A DNA stretch of 64,000 nt from Lachnospiraceae bacterium UBA1818 (GTDB lineage: Bacteria; Bacillota; Clostridia; Lachnospirales; Lachnospiraceae). The notes under the pieces are model-generated. The model was not told the origin of the DNA. It made no database searches and saw only the letters and a program-made list of their open reading frames with translations. The stretch's first letter is position 1. Each line of letters opens with the position of its first letter. The DNA lies in contig CAJFQZ010000016.1 of the NCBI GenBank assembly GCA_904419285.1, positions 1-64,000 on the forward strand, read 5' to 3'. Both the position numbers and the translations under genes were made by a program. This document shows, in pieces, positions 25,015-33,918 of this stretch.

Positions 25015-26019
25015 ATGGGATTTATTGATGAAATCAAGGCTAGGGCAAAGGCGGATAAAAAGACGATCGTGCTTCCTGAGACCGAGGACGAGAGAACTTA
25101 TAAGGCTGCAGAGACAGTCTTAAAAGAGGGGATCGCAGACCTGATCCTGATCGGAAAAAAAGAGGATATCGAGAAGAACAAAGGCGCGTATGACATTTCA
25201 GGCGCGGCGATCGTTGATCCGGCGACAAATGATAAGACAGAAGCATATATTGCTAAGCTTGTCGAACTTAGACAGAAAAAAGGCATGACAGAGGAGCAGG
25301 CAAGAGATCTGCTCATGAACAACTACATATACTATGGCGTAATGATGGTGAAGATGGGAGATGCCGACGGAATGGTTTCCGGAGCATGTCACTCCACAGC
25401 GGACACACTTCGTCCGTGCCTTCAGATCCTGAAGACAAAACCGGGCACAAAGCTTGTATCTGCATTCTTCCTGATGGTCGTTCCGGACTGCGATATGGGC
25501 GCAAACGGAACATTTATCTTCGGCGATGCAGGACTTGAGCAGAATCCGGATCCGGAAAAACTCGCAAATATTGCGATCTCTTCCGCAGAGTCCTTCCGTA
25601 CACTGACAGGCAAGGAGCCGATCGTGGCAATGCTGTCACACTCCACAAAGGGAAGCGCAAAGCATCCTGACGTAGATAAAGTGGTTGAGGCGACGAAGAT
25701 CGCTCATGAGCTTGCTCCGGACCTGAAACTTGACGGAGAGCTTCAGCTGGATGCCGCGATCGTTCCGGAGGTAGGAGCGTCAAAGGCTCCGGGAAGCACA
25801 GTCGCAGGACATGCCAACGTGCTGATCTTCCCGGATCTGGATGCAGGAAACATCGGCTACAAGCTGGTTCAGAGACTTGGAAAGGCAGAGGCTTACGGAC
25901 CGCTCACACAGGGAATCGCAGCACCGGTCAACGATCTGTCACGCGGATGCAGCGCAGAGGATATCGTGGGCGTTGTCGCGATTACATCTGTACAGGCACA
26001 GGCTCAGGAGCAGGCTTAA
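25015..26019 (+). CDS. pta: Phosphate acetyltransferase
   Basis: 334 residues from ATG 25015; AAAGGTGG lies at 24996-25003. It converts acetyl-CoA and phosphate to acetyl phosphate. Conserved parts are VLPETEDERTYKAA, GMVSGACHSTADTLRP, SFRTLTGKEPIVAMLSHSTKGSAKH, LDGELQLDAAIVPEV, and FPDLDAGNIGYKLVQRLG. Length fits the short Pta form lacking the N-terminal regulatory domains. It is followed by ackA with 110 bases between, forming the acetate-producing, ATP-yielding branch of fermentation. Confidence 0.96.
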   Translation: MGFIDEIKARAKADKKTIVLPETEDERTYKAAETVLKEGIADLILIGKKEDIEKNKGAYDISGAAIVDPATNDKTEAYIAKLVELRQKKGMTEEQARDLLMNNYIYYGVMMVKMGDADGMVSGACHSTADTLRPCLQILKTKPGTKLVSAFFLMVVPDCDMGANGTFIFGDAGLEQNPDPEKLANIAISSAESFRTLTGKEPIVAMLSHSTKGSAKHPDVDKVVEATKIAHELAPDLKLDGELQLDAAIVPEVGASKAPGSTVAGHANVLIFPDLDAGNIGYKLVQRLGKAEAYGPLTQGIAAPVNDLSRGCSAEDIVGVVAITSVQAQAQEQA

Positions 26020-26070
26020 GAGCCGGGACAGCAGAGCAGAATATCAGGGTAACAAACAGGAAGAGCATTC

Positions 26071-26091
26071 AGGGGACGGTCATCGTCCCCT
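26071..26091 (+). other. 8-bp perfect hairpin between pta and ackA
   Basis: AGGGGACG (26071-26078) and CGTCCCCT (26084-26091) pair around GTCAT. No U-run follows. It lies in the intercistronic part of an otherwise conserved two-gene unit and may stabilise or separate processed mRNAs. Confidence 0.5.
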
Positions 26092-26129
26092 GCTCGGGAT
26101 AGAATCAAAGGTTTTCGGGAGGAAAGAAA

Positions 26130-27326
26130 ATGAATGTATTAGTAATCAACTGCGGAAGCTCATCTCTGAAATTCCAGCTGATCAACGCGGAGACAGAGGA
26201 TGTGCTGGCAAAAGGAATCTGCGAGAGAATCGGTATCGACGGACGTCTCACATACCAGCCGACCGGCGGTGAGAAAGAGAAGTCTGACAAGGCGATGCCG
26301 ACGCACACAGAGGCGATCCAGTATGTGATCGACGCCCTGACGAACGCAGAGACAGGTGTTGTCAAGAGCCTGGATGAGATCGGCGCTGTCGGACACCGTG
26401 TCGTGCACGGTGGAGAGAGGTTCGCTTCTTCTGTTGTCATCACAGAGGATGTGAAGAAAGCGATCGAAGAGTGCAACGAACTGGCTCCGCTCCACAATCC
26501 GGCCAACCTGATCGGAATCGAGGCATGTGAGAAGCTGATGCCGGGAACACCTATGGTTGCTGTATTTGATACGGCGTTCCATCAGACAATGCCGGAGAAG
26601 GCATATATGTACGGCCTCCCGTATGAGTATTATGAGAAATATAAAGTAAGACGCTACGGCTTCCACGGAACAAGCCACAGCTATGTGTCAAAGAAGGCGG
26701 CTGAAGTGATAGAGAGACCGTACGACCAGCTGAAGACGATCGTCTGCCACCTGGGCAACGGCTCAAGCGTTACCGCTGTCATGAACGGAAAATCCGTAGA
26801 TACTTCCATGGGACTGACTCCTCTTGAGGGACTTGTCATGGGAACACGCTCCGGCGATATCGATCCTGCGATCATGGAGTTCATCGCAGGAAAAGAAAAC
26901 CTTGATATCGAAGGCGTTATGAATGTGCTGAACAAGAAATCCGGCGTGTTCGGTCTGTCTGGAGAGCTCTCCAGCGACTTCCGCGATCTTACGGATGCAA
27001 TGAACAACGGCGACAAGAAAGCAAAGATCGCAATGGACGTATTCTCCTACAGAGTTGCAAAATACATCGGATCCTATGCGGCTGCCATGAACGGCGTGGA
27101 CGATATCGTGTTCACAGCAGGAATCGGCGAGAACGACGATTATGTAAGAGAGCAGGTCTGCAGCTATCTTGACTACCTTGGAGTTGACTTTGACAAAGAG
27201 GTGAACAAAGGCCTGAGAGGAACACAGAAGGAACTCACGAAACCGGGCTCCAAAGTCAGAGTATTCGTGATCCCGACAAATGAAGAGCTTGCCATCGCAA
27301 GAGAGACACTTGCCCTTGTGAAATAA
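26130..27326 (+). CDS. ackA: Acetate kinase
   Basis: 398 residues, standard length. It transfers phosphate from acetyl phosphate to ADP, giving acetate and ATP. ASKHA-fold signatures: VINCGSSSLKFQL at the N-terminus, VGHRVVHGGERF, FDTAFHQTMP (catalytic Asp), GFHGTSHSYVS, CHLGNGSSV, and FTAGIGEND. GGGAGG at 26117-26122 precedes ATG 26130 by seven bases. The next promoter lies 70 bases past the stop; a small 8-bp hairpin (27328-27347) without U-run comes first. Confidence 0.97.
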   Translation: MNVLVINCGSSSLKFQLINAETEDVLAKGICERIGIDGRLTYQPTGGEKEKSDKAMPTHTEAIQYVIDALTNAETGVVKSLDEIGAVGHRVVHGGERFASSVVITEDVKKAIEECNELAPLHNPANLIGIEACEKLMPGTPMVAVFDTAFHQTMPEKAYMYGLPYEYYEKYKVRRYGFHGTSHSYVSKKAAEVIERPYDQLKTIVCHLGNGSSVTAVMNGKSVDTSMGLTPLEGLVMGTRSGDIDPAIMEFIAGKENLDIEGVMNVLNKKSGVFGLSGELSSDFRDLTDAMNNGDKKAKIAMDVFSYRVAKYIGSYAAAMNGVDDIVFTAGIGENDDYVREQVCSYLDYLGVDFDKEVNKGLRGTQKELTKPGSKVRVFVIPTNEELAIARETLALVK

Positions 27327-27327
27327 A

Positions 27328-27347
27328 GTTACTGTATGAACAGTAAC
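27328..27347 (+). terminator. Hairpin directly after ackA
   Basis: GTTACTGT and ACAGTAAC form an 8-bp stem with an ATGA loop, starting one base after the ackA stop. The lack of a U-run makes termination efficiency doubtful. Confidence 0.4.
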
Positions 27348-27396
27348 GGAAATAAATCCCGGAGGCAGCTCTGACGAAAACTTAATATTTTTATGG

Positions 27397-27424
27397 TTGA
27401 CAAACAGGATTTACATGCTATAAT
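27397..27424 (+). promoter_or_regulatory. Promoter of the DUF177-rpmF unit
   Basis: TTGACA (27397-27402), 16 bases, and an extended -10 TGCTATAAT (TATAAT at 27419-27424): one of the best sigma-A matches in the window. Confidence 0.88.
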
Positions 27425-27453
27425 AGTCTAGGTATGAATAGGAGTAATACATT

Positions 27454-27981
27454 ATGTTAATTAACCTATCAGACGTTTTGTCAGACCAGCATAAGACGGT
27501 CGAAGAGACTGTGCGGCTGGAGATGGAAGAGATCCGGATGAAATCCGGAACCTACCCCATTGTCAGCAAGGAGCCGGTTCATGTGAGCGTGGAGCATATA
27601 AGGGGAAAGGAACTGCTCATCAAGGCAGAGACCAGACTGACTGTTGTGATCCCATGCGACAGATGCCTGGATGATGTCAGGCAGGAATTTGTACTGGATT
27701 GTACAAAGCATGTGGACGTAGGCATCTCCGACGCAGAACTGACAGAGGAGCTGGATGAATCAAACTTCATTGACGGATATCATCTTGACGTGGACAAATT
27801 ACTCTATAATGAGATTTTGTCGGACTGGCCGTCAAAAGTCCTGTGCAGGGAAGACTGTAAAGGGCTGTGCAGAGTGTGCGGCCGGAATCTGAATACGGGG
27901 TCCTGTGACTGCGAAGATCCGGGACTTGATCCGAGAATGTCAGTTGTCCGTGACTTATTCAAGAATTTTAAGGAGGTGTAA
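27454..27981 (+). CDS. YceD/DUF177 family protein
   Basis: 175 residues. The family is almost always encoded directly before rpmF, and in plants and bacteria it is linked to 23S rRNA/large-subunit maturation. Seen here: IPCDRCLDDVRQEF (first CxxC-like pair region), and near the C-terminus CREDCKGLCRVCGRNLNTGSCDC, a cysteine cluster typical of the family. ATG 27454 follows AGGAG at 27440-27444. The rpmF ribosome-binding site AGGAGG (27971-27976) lies within its last codons. Confidence 0.92.
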   Translation: MLINLSDVLSDQHKTVEETVRLEMEEIRMKSGTYPIVSKEPVHVSVEHIRGKELLIKAETRLTVVIPCDRCLDDVRQEFVLDCTKHVDVGISDAELTEELDESNFIDGYHLDVDKLLYNEILSDWPSKVLCREDCKGLCRVCGRNLNTGSCDCEDPGLDPRMSVVRDLFKNFKEV

Positions 27982-27984
27982 CCT

Positions 27985-28164
27985 ATGTCAATCTGTCCAA
28001 AGAATAAATCTTCTAAAGCAAGAAGAGACAAAAGAAGAGCAAACTGGAAGATGAGTGCTCCGAATCTTGTAAAGTGCAGCAAGTGCGGCGAGCTGATGAT
28101 GCCTCACCGTGTATGCAAGGCATGCGGAGCTTACAACAAGCGTGAAATCATTTCCGTTGACTAA
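27985..28164 (+). CDS. rpmF: 50S ribosomal protein L32
   Basis: 59 residues, read directly from ATG 27985 to TAA 28162-28164. It starts MSICPKNKSSKARRDKRRAN, close to the L32 pattern of a basic N-terminal tail, and has a Cys4 zinc ribbon CSKC ... CKAC (residues 31-34 and 44-47). Only three bases separate it from the DUF177 stop. A strong terminator follows. Confidence 0.96.
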   Translation: MSICPKNKSSKARRDKRRANWKMSAPNLVKCSKCGELMMPHRVCKACGAYNKREIISVD

Positions 28165-28180
28165 TCAGAAGCTTACAGAG

Positions 28181-28215
28181 AAGGCGTAAAAACTTTGTGT
28201 TTTACGCCTTTTTTT
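28181..28215 (+). terminator. Intrinsic terminator after rpmF
   Basis: AAGGCGTAAAA (28181-28191) pairs with TTTTACGCCTT (from 28200) and runs into seven Ts. A possible -10 for plsX (TATAAT, 28225-28230) lies just after, with a -35 that would be inside the terminator. Confidence 0.93.
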
Positions 28216-28273
28216 GTTGATTTTTATAATGTTTTCCAGTAGAATTATTTCAGTAGTGTTAGGAGGAAGAACT

Positions 28274-29305
28274 ATGTCTGATATTACGAAGGTCGCTCTC
28301 GATGCGATGGGTGGAGACAATGCGCCCGGCGAGATCGTAAAGGGAGCGGTGGAAGCGGTTCAGAAGAGAAAGGATATCAAGATCCTGCTGACCGGAAAGG
28401 AAGAACGCCTGAAGGAAGAACTTGCACAGTACACATATCCGAAGGAGCAGATCGAGATCGTGAACGCGACGGAAGTGATCGAGACTGCAGAACCTCCGGT
28501 GAAAGCGATCCGCGGGAAGAAGGACTCTTCCATTGTGGTCGCGATGAAGATGGTGAAGAATGGGGAGGCGGACGCCTTCGTCTCAGCGGGAAGTACGGGG
28601 GCCGTCCTTGTAGGAGGTCAGGTGCTCGTGGGAAGGATCAAAGGAGTGGAGAGACCTCCGCTGGCGCCTCTTCTGCCGACATTGAAAGGTGTTTCGCTCC
28701 TGATCGACTGCGGAGCAAATGTAGATGCCAGACCGTCTCATCTTGTACAGTTTGCCAAGATGGGTTCAATTTATATGGAAAGCGTAATGGGAAAGAAGAA
28801 TCCGACTGTCGGTATCGTGAATATCGGCGCGGAGGAGGAGAAGGGCAATGCACTTGTGAAGGAGACCTTCCCGCTCCTGAAGGCGTGCAGCGATATTAAT
28901 TTTATCGGTAGCGTGGAGGCGAGAGATATCCCGTACGGAGCGGCAGATGTAGTCGTCTGTGAAGCATTTGTGGGGAACGTGATCCTGAAGCTGTATGAAG
29001 GAGTCGGGGGAGCCCTGTTGAAGAAAGTGAAGAGCGGAATGATGACGAATCTGCGGAGCAAGATCGGCGCGCTGCTCGTGAAACCTGCGCTGAAAGCGAC
29101 AATGAAGGATTTTGATGCGAGCGAGTATGGCGGAGCACCCCTTCTTGGGCTGAACGGTCTGGTTGTGAAGACTCACGGAAGTTCTACTTCCACTGAGGTA
29201 TGCAATTCAATTATCCAGTGCGTCACATTCAGGGAACAGAAGATCAACGAAAAGATAAAGGCAGCAATTCAGTCGACGCAGAACGAAGAAAAAAGTAAAG
29301 AGTGA
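28274..29305 (+). CDS. plsX: Phosphate acyltransferase PlsX
   Basis: 343 residues from ATG 28274, seven bases after AGGAGG (28261-28266). It makes acyl phosphate from acyl-ACP, used by PlsY (also in this window) to acylate glycerol-3-phosphate. Hallmarks: VALDAMGGDNAPGEIVKGAV, RGKKDSSIVVAM, DAFVSAGSTGAVL, IDCGANVDARP, FVGNVILKLYEG and GGAPLLGLNG. The neighbouring acpP and rnc give the common Firmicute order plsX-acpP-rnc-smc-ftsY (fabD/fabG absent here). Confidence 0.96.
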   Translation: MSDITKVALDAMGGDNAPGEIVKGAVEAVQKRKDIKILLTGKEERLKEELAQYTYPKEQIEIVNATEVIETAEPPVKAIRGKKDSSIVVAMKMVKNGEADAFVSAGSTGAVLVGGQVLVGRIKGVERPPLAPLLPTLKGVSLLIDCGANVDARPSHLVQFAKMGSIYMESVMGKKNPTVGIVNIGAEEEKGNALVKETFPLLKACSDINFIGSVEARDIPYGAADVVVCEAFVGNVILKLYEGVGGALLKKVKSGMMTNLRSKIGALLVKPALKATMKDFDASEYGGAPLLGLNGLVVKTHGSSTSTEVCNSIIQCVTFREQKINEKIKAAIQSTQNEEKSKE

Positions 29306-29322
29306 GTAGGAGGAACGAAGTA

Positions 29323-29553
29323 ATGGAATTTGAAAAACTGCAGGATATCATAGCGGACGTATTGAATGTTCAGAAAGAGGATATCAAACCGGAGACAACA
29401 TTTGTGGATGACCTGGGAGCGGATTCTCTGGATATCTTCCAGATCATCATGGGGATCGAGGAAGAGTTCGACATCGAGATCGACAATGATGAAGCAGAGA
29501 AGATAGTAACTGTGCAGGATGCAGTTGACCAGATCAAGAAGGCTGTGGATTAA
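29323..29553 (+). CDS. acpP: Acyl carrier protein
   Basis: 76 residues from ATG 29323, nine bases after AGGAGG (29308-29313). The phosphopantetheine attachment serine is in DDLGADSLDIFQIIM. Acidic four-helix bundle; carrier of growing fatty acids and donor for PlsX. A strong bidirectional terminator follows immediately. Confidence 0.96.
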   Translation: MEFEKLQDIIADVLNVQKEDIKPETTFVDDLGADSLDIFQIIMGIEEEFDIEIDNDEAEKIVTVQDAVDQIKKAVD

Positions 29554-29565
29554 GAAGCAGAAAGT

Positions 29566-29594
29566 GAAAAAGCCCTCAGGGGCTTTTTCCTTTT
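29566..29594 (+). terminator. Intrinsic terminator after acpP
   Basis: GAAAAAGCCC (29566-29575) pairs with GGGCTTTTTC (29580-29589) around TCAG; T-rich on both sides. No good promoter is visible before rnc, so read-through probably feeds rnc-smc-ftsY. Confidence 0.9.
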
Positions 29595-29624
29595 CAGGAC
29601 AAAAAAGAAGAAAGCAGGGAAACA

Positions 29625-30314
29625 ATGGAACACAGATTAAAAGAGCTGGAACAGAAGATCGGTTATACCTTTCATGACTTTTCACTTTTGAAACGGGCCA
29701 TGATGCACAGCTCCTACACGAATGAAAAGCATCTGGAGAAGTACCAGTGCAACGAACGGCTGGAATTTCTCGGTGATGCTGTGCTGGAACTGGTGTCCAG
29801 CGAATTCTTATTCAAAGAGTCTCCAAAGGTATCGGAGGGCGAACTTACAAAGACACGTGCCAGCATGGTGTGCGAGCCTTCTCTCGCGCTGTGCGCGCGG
29901 GACATCGGCCTGGGAGGCTATCTGCTCCTCGGAAAGGGAGAGGAAGCGACCGGGGGGAGAAAGAGAGATTCCATCACATCGGATGCGCTGGAAGCCCTGA
30001 TCGGCGCCATCTATCTTGACGGTGGTTTTACTAATGCAAAAGAGTTTATCCATCGCTTTGTGCTGACAGATCTGGAGGATAAGAAACTCTTTTATGATAG
30101 TAAAACTATCTTACAGGAGATCGTACAGGCAGACAGGAACGAGGAGATATCCTATCATCTTGTCAGAGAAGAGGGACCGGATCACAACAAGTCCTTCTAT
30201 GTGGAAGTGAAGATCGGGGATAAAAGCTGCGGATTTGGCCAGGGACGGACAAAGAAGGCGGCGGAGCAGAAAGCTGCGTATGAGGCGATCCTGAAACTCA
30301 GAAAGCAGAAGTAA
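29625..30314 (+). CDS. rnc: Ribonuclease III
   Basis: 229 residues. The nuclease domain has the signature NERLEFLGDAVLELVSSEFL, plus HSSYTNE and DALEALIGAIYLDGG (metal ligands Glu and Asp). The C-terminal double-stranded RNA-binding domain (about 155-229) ends GQGRTKKAAEQKAAYEAI. It processes rRNA precursors and structured mRNAs; the long perfect hairpins seen elsewhere in this window would be natural substrates. Smc begins 12 bases after its stop. Confidence 0.96.
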   Translation: MEHRLKELEQKIGYTFHDFSLLKRAMMHSSYTNEKHLEKYQCNERLEFLGDAVLELVSSEFLFKESPKVSEGELTKTRASMVCEPSLALCARDIGLGGYLLLGKGEEATGGRKRDSITSDALEALIGAIYLDGGFTNAKEFIHRFVLTDLEDKKLFYDSKTILQEIVQADRNEEISYHLVREEGPDHNKSFYVEVKIGDKSCGFGQGRTKKAAEQKAAYEAILKLRKQK

Positions 30315-30326
30315 AGCGGGTGTTAT

Positions 30327-33300
30327 ATGTATTTAAAGAGCATTGAGGTGCAGGGGTTCAAATCCTTTGCAAATAAGATCAAATTTGACTTCCATAACGG
30401 GATCACCGGGATCGTCGGTCCCAATGGAAGCGGAAAGAGCAATGTGGCTGACGCGGTCCGCTGGGTCCTGGGAGAGCAGAGGGCGAAGCAGCTCCGAGGG
30501 GGAAGCATGCAGGATGTCATCTTCTCCGGGACAGAGAACCGCAGGCCGCTGAGCTATGCTTCGGTGGCGATCACGCTGGACAATTCTGACCATAAGCTCC
30601 CGGTGGAGTTCGAGGAAGTCACTGTGACGCGAAAGCTTTACCGTTCCGGAGAGAGTGAGTATATGATCAACGGGGCGGCATGCCGTCTGAAAGATATCAA
30701 TGAGATGTTCTACGACACGGGAATCGGAAAAGAGGGGTACTCCATTATCGGACAGGGACAGATCGATAAGATCCTCAGCGGAAAGCCGGAGGAGCGCAGG
30801 GAACTCTTCGACGAGGCTGCCGGGATCGTGAAGTTCAAGCGGCGCAAGGCCCTTTCCCTGAAGAAGCTGGAAGAAGAGCGGATGAACCTTACCCGCGTCA
30901 ACGATATCCTGGCGGAGCTTGAGAAGCAGCTCGGCCCGCTTGAGAAACAGTCCGAGACAGCCAGGGAGTATCTGAAGAAAAAAGAAGAGCTGAAAACCTA
31001 TGATATCAATATGTTCCTTCTGGAGGAGGAACGGATCCGCGAGAGACTCAGGGAAGTGGAAGGCAAGTATGAGAATGCGTCCGCTGAGATGGAGGAGTCC
31101 AATGCGCGCTATGAGAAGATGAAGGCGGAGTATGAGCGGATCGAGGAGGAGGTCGAGGAGATCGACCAGGCTATAGAGGATGCGAAAAATCAGCTCAATG
31201 AGACGAATCTTCTGAAACAGCAGCTGGAAGGCAGGATCAATGTCCTGAAGGAGCAGATCAATACTGCCAGGATGAACGATGAGCACTATGACCGCCGCCT
31301 GGCTGCAATCCGTGAGGAGATGAATGCAAAAGCAGAACAGAAACAGGCGTTTGTGGAAGAGCACAGCGAAGTGCAGAGAAAGCTGGGTGAAGTGTCCGGA
31401 CAGGATGAAGAGGCGGCAAAGCAGCTGATCAGCGTCCAGACGCGGATCGCGGAGCACACTGCGCAGATCGAGAAAGGAAAGCAGGAGATCATGGATCTTC
31501 TGGGAAACCGGGCATCCACAAAGGCGAAGATCCAGCATTACGATACGACAAGAGCGCAGATTGCTTCGAGGAAAGCGGTGCTGGCAAGAACCATCCTGGA
31601 AATCTCCTCGGAGGCGGAAGAACAGAACGAAAGTCTCAAGAAATATGAAGAAGAACTGGCCGGTGTCAGGGGCAGGATCGCTGAATATAACAGCAGGATC
31701 GCAGCAGATGAGCAGGAGATCGAAAAACTCAGGAAAGAACTGGCTGACAGGCAGGAGAAGCTGAAGATCGGGCAGACCGCTTACCACAGAGAGGCCTCCC
31801 GTCTGGAATCGCTGAAGAATATTACGGAGCGGTATGACGGCTACGGGAACAGCATCCGGAAGGTGATGGCGAACAGGGACAGGGAAAAGGGCCTGATCGG
31901 TGTAGTCGCTGATATCATAAAGGTAGATAAAGAGTACGAGATCGCCGTGGAGACGGCGCTCGGCGGAAATATACAGAATATCGTTACAGATAACGAGGAG
32001 ACTGCGAAGCGGATGATCACCTTCCTTAAAAAGAACAAGTTCGGGCGGGCGACCTTTCTTCCGCTCACGAGCATGCATGGGAGCGGGGGGATCCGCCAGC
32101 AGGAAGCGCTGCGGGAGCCGGGCGTCATCGGACTCGCCAATACGCTTGTCCACGTGGAGAAGCGTTTCGAGGGACTTGCGGACCAGCTCCTGGGAAGGAC
32201 CATCGTGGTGGACCAGATCGACCACGGGATCGCCATTGCCAGAAAGTACCGTCAGTCGCTGCGGCTGGTGACCCTGGAAGGGGAACTGATCAATCCGGGC
32301 GGATCCATGACCGGAGGAGCTTTCAAGAACTCCAGCAACCTGCTGAGCCGGAGAAGGGAGATCGAAGAATTTGAAAAGACTGTCTCCATGCTCCGCTCTG
32401 ACATGGATGAGATGGAGAAAGCGGTGGAGGACATTAAGTCCAGAAGGACTTCCTTCTACAATGAGATCGATCAGATCCGTCAGGAATTAAGAGAGGCTTC
32501 TGTTGCCGAGAACACTGCCAGGATGAATGTGGAGCAGATCCAGGTCCGGCAGCTTGAGGCAAAACGCAGGTTTGAGACTGTGCAGAAAGAACAGGAGAGC
32601 CTTGCAGAAGAACTCCGGGAGATCGCCGAGAATGAAGAGTCCATTCAGATGGAGCTGGAGACATCTGAGAATCTGGAGAAAGAGCTGAATGAAAAGATCG
32701 AGGCCATGCAGAAAGCGCTGGAGGAGGAACGTGAGACTGAGGCAGCCCAGATGAAACAGGCGGAAGAGATGCATCTGTCCCGCGCGGGGCTGGAACAGCA
32801 GAGCACCTTTATCCGGGAAAATATCGAGCGTCTCGACGAGGAGACGGAAAAGCTGAAGAAGGAACTGGAGGAGCTGAACCAGAGCAAAGGGAATGCATCT
32901 GACGAGATCCGGGAGAAGGAACAGAGCATCGAGGATCTCAAGTCTGCTATACGGGAGTCCGGTGATCTGCTGGAAGAGATCGAGAAGGAGATCCGGGAGA
33001 AGACTTCTGAAAGGGAGGAACTCAATCAGAAGCACAAAGGATTCCTCAGACAGAGAGAAGAACTCTCCGAACATATCTCAGCGCTGGACAAAGAATGCTT
33101 CCGGCTGAACAGCCAGAAGGAGTCCTACGAGGAGGCGTCAGAGAAGCAGATGAATTATATGTGGGAAGAGTACGAACTCACATTTAACCGCGCTATGGAG
33201 CTGAGAGATACAGAACTGACAGATCTGGCGTATATGAAACGGAAGATCCAGGAACTGAAAAATGAGATACGGAAGCTGGGAAATGTAAATGTCAATGCGA

Positions 33301-33887
33301 TCGAGGATTTCAGGAACGTTTCTGAGAGATATACGTTCCTCAAGGGACAGCATGATGATCTTGTAGAAGCGGAGGCTTCTCTTGTACAGATCATTGATGA
33401 ACTTGACGCTGCCATGAGAAAACAGTTCACAGAGCAGTTCGCCCGCATCGCGCGGGAGTTCAATCTTGTGTTCCGCCAGCTGTTCGGGGGAGGAAAAGGA
33501 ACCCTGGAGCTGATGGAAGATGAGGATGTCCTGGAAGCAGGGATCCGGATCGTGGCGCAGCCTCCGGGAAAGAAGCTGCAGAATATGATGCAGCTCTCGG
33601 GAGGAGAGAAGGCGCTGACAGCCATCTCGCTGCTGTTTGCGATTCAGAACCTGAAGCCATCTCCCTTCTGTCTCCTGGACGAGATCGAGGCGGCGCTGGA
33701 TGACAACAACGTTACCCGGTTTGCGCAGTATCTGCACAAACTGACCAAGAATACCCAGTTCATTGTGATCACCCACAGGCGTGGGACAATGGCGTCGGCT
33801 GACCGGCTCTACGGTATCACGATGCAGGAGAAGGGAGTCTCCACACTTGTTTCAGTGGACCTCCTGGAGGATGAACTGGATAAATAG
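30327..33887 (+). CDS. smc: Chromosome segregation protein SMC
   Basis: 1186 residues, standard. Walker A GPNGSGKSNVADAVRWVLGEQ near residue 32; long coiled coil (about 165-500); hinge about 510-680, with the conserved glycines in GGSMTGGAFK; returning coiled coil to about 1000; C-terminal ABC signature LSGGEKALTAISLLFA at about 1091 and Walker B FCLLDEIEAALDD. With ScpA/B (not in the window) it compacts and separates sister chromosomes. Located between rnc and ftsY as in most Firmicutes. Confidence 0.97.
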   Translation: MYLKSIEVQGFKSFANKIKFDFHNGITGIVGPNGSGKSNVADAVRWVLGEQRAKQLRGGSMQDVIFSGTENRRPLSYASVAITLDNSDHKLPVEFEEVTVTRKLYRSGESEYMINGAACRLKDINEMFYDTGIGKEGYSIIGQGQIDKILSGKPEERRELFDEAAGIVKFKRRKALSLKKLEEERMNLTRVNDILAELEKQLGPLEKQSETAREYLKKKEELKTYDINMFLLEEERIRERLREVEGKYENASAEMEESNARYEKMKAEYERIEEEVEEIDQAIEDAKNQLNETNLLKQQLEGRINVLKEQINTARMNDEHYDRRLAAIREEMNAKAEQKQAFVEEHSEVQRKLGEVSGQDEEAAKQLISVQTRIAEHTAQIEKGKQEIMDLLGNRASTKAKIQHYDTTRAQIASRKAVLARTILEISSEAEEQNESLKKYEEELAGVRGRIAEYNSRIAADEQEIEKLRKELADRQEKLKIGQTAYHREASRLESLKNITERYDGYGNSIRKVMANRDREKGLIGVVADIIKVDKEYEIAVETALGGNIQNIVTDNEETAKRMITFLKKNKFGRATFLPLTSMHGSGGIRQQEALREPGVIGLANTLVHVEKRFEGLADQLLGRTIVVDQIDHGIAIARKYRQSLRLVTLEGELINPGGSMTGGAFKNSSNLLSRRREIEEFEKTVSMLRSDMDEMEKAVEDIKSRRTSFYNEIDQIRQELREASVAENTARMNVEQIQVRQLEAKRRFETVQKEQESLAEELREIAENEESIQMELETSENLEKELNEKIEAMQKALEEERETEAAQMKQAEEMHLSRAGLEQQSTFIRENIERLDEETEKLKKELEELNQSKGNASDEIREKEQSIEDLKSAIRESGDLLEEIEKEIREKTSEREELNQKHKGFLRQREELSEHISALDKECFRLNSQKESYEEASEKQMNYMWEEYELTFNRAMELRDTELTDLAYMKRKIQELKNEIRKLGNVNVNAIEDFRNVSERYTFLKGQHDDLVEAEASLVQIIDELDAAMRKQFTEQFARIAREFNLVFRQLFGGGKGTLELMEDEDVLEAGIRIVAQPPGKKLQNMMQLSGGEKALTAISLLFAIQNLKPSPFCLLDEIEAALDDNNVTRFAQYLHKLTKNTQFIVITHRRGTMASADRLYGITMQEKGVSTLVSVDLLEDELDK

Positions 33888-33918
33888 ATAGAATATTACA
33901 GGAAAGAGAGGGAATACA

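Noticed and set aside
30333-32225. A 630-codon minus-strand open frame antisense to smc
   Set aside because: Leucine/isoleucine/aspartate-rich translation is the complement of SMC coiled-coil codons; no start signal or domain.
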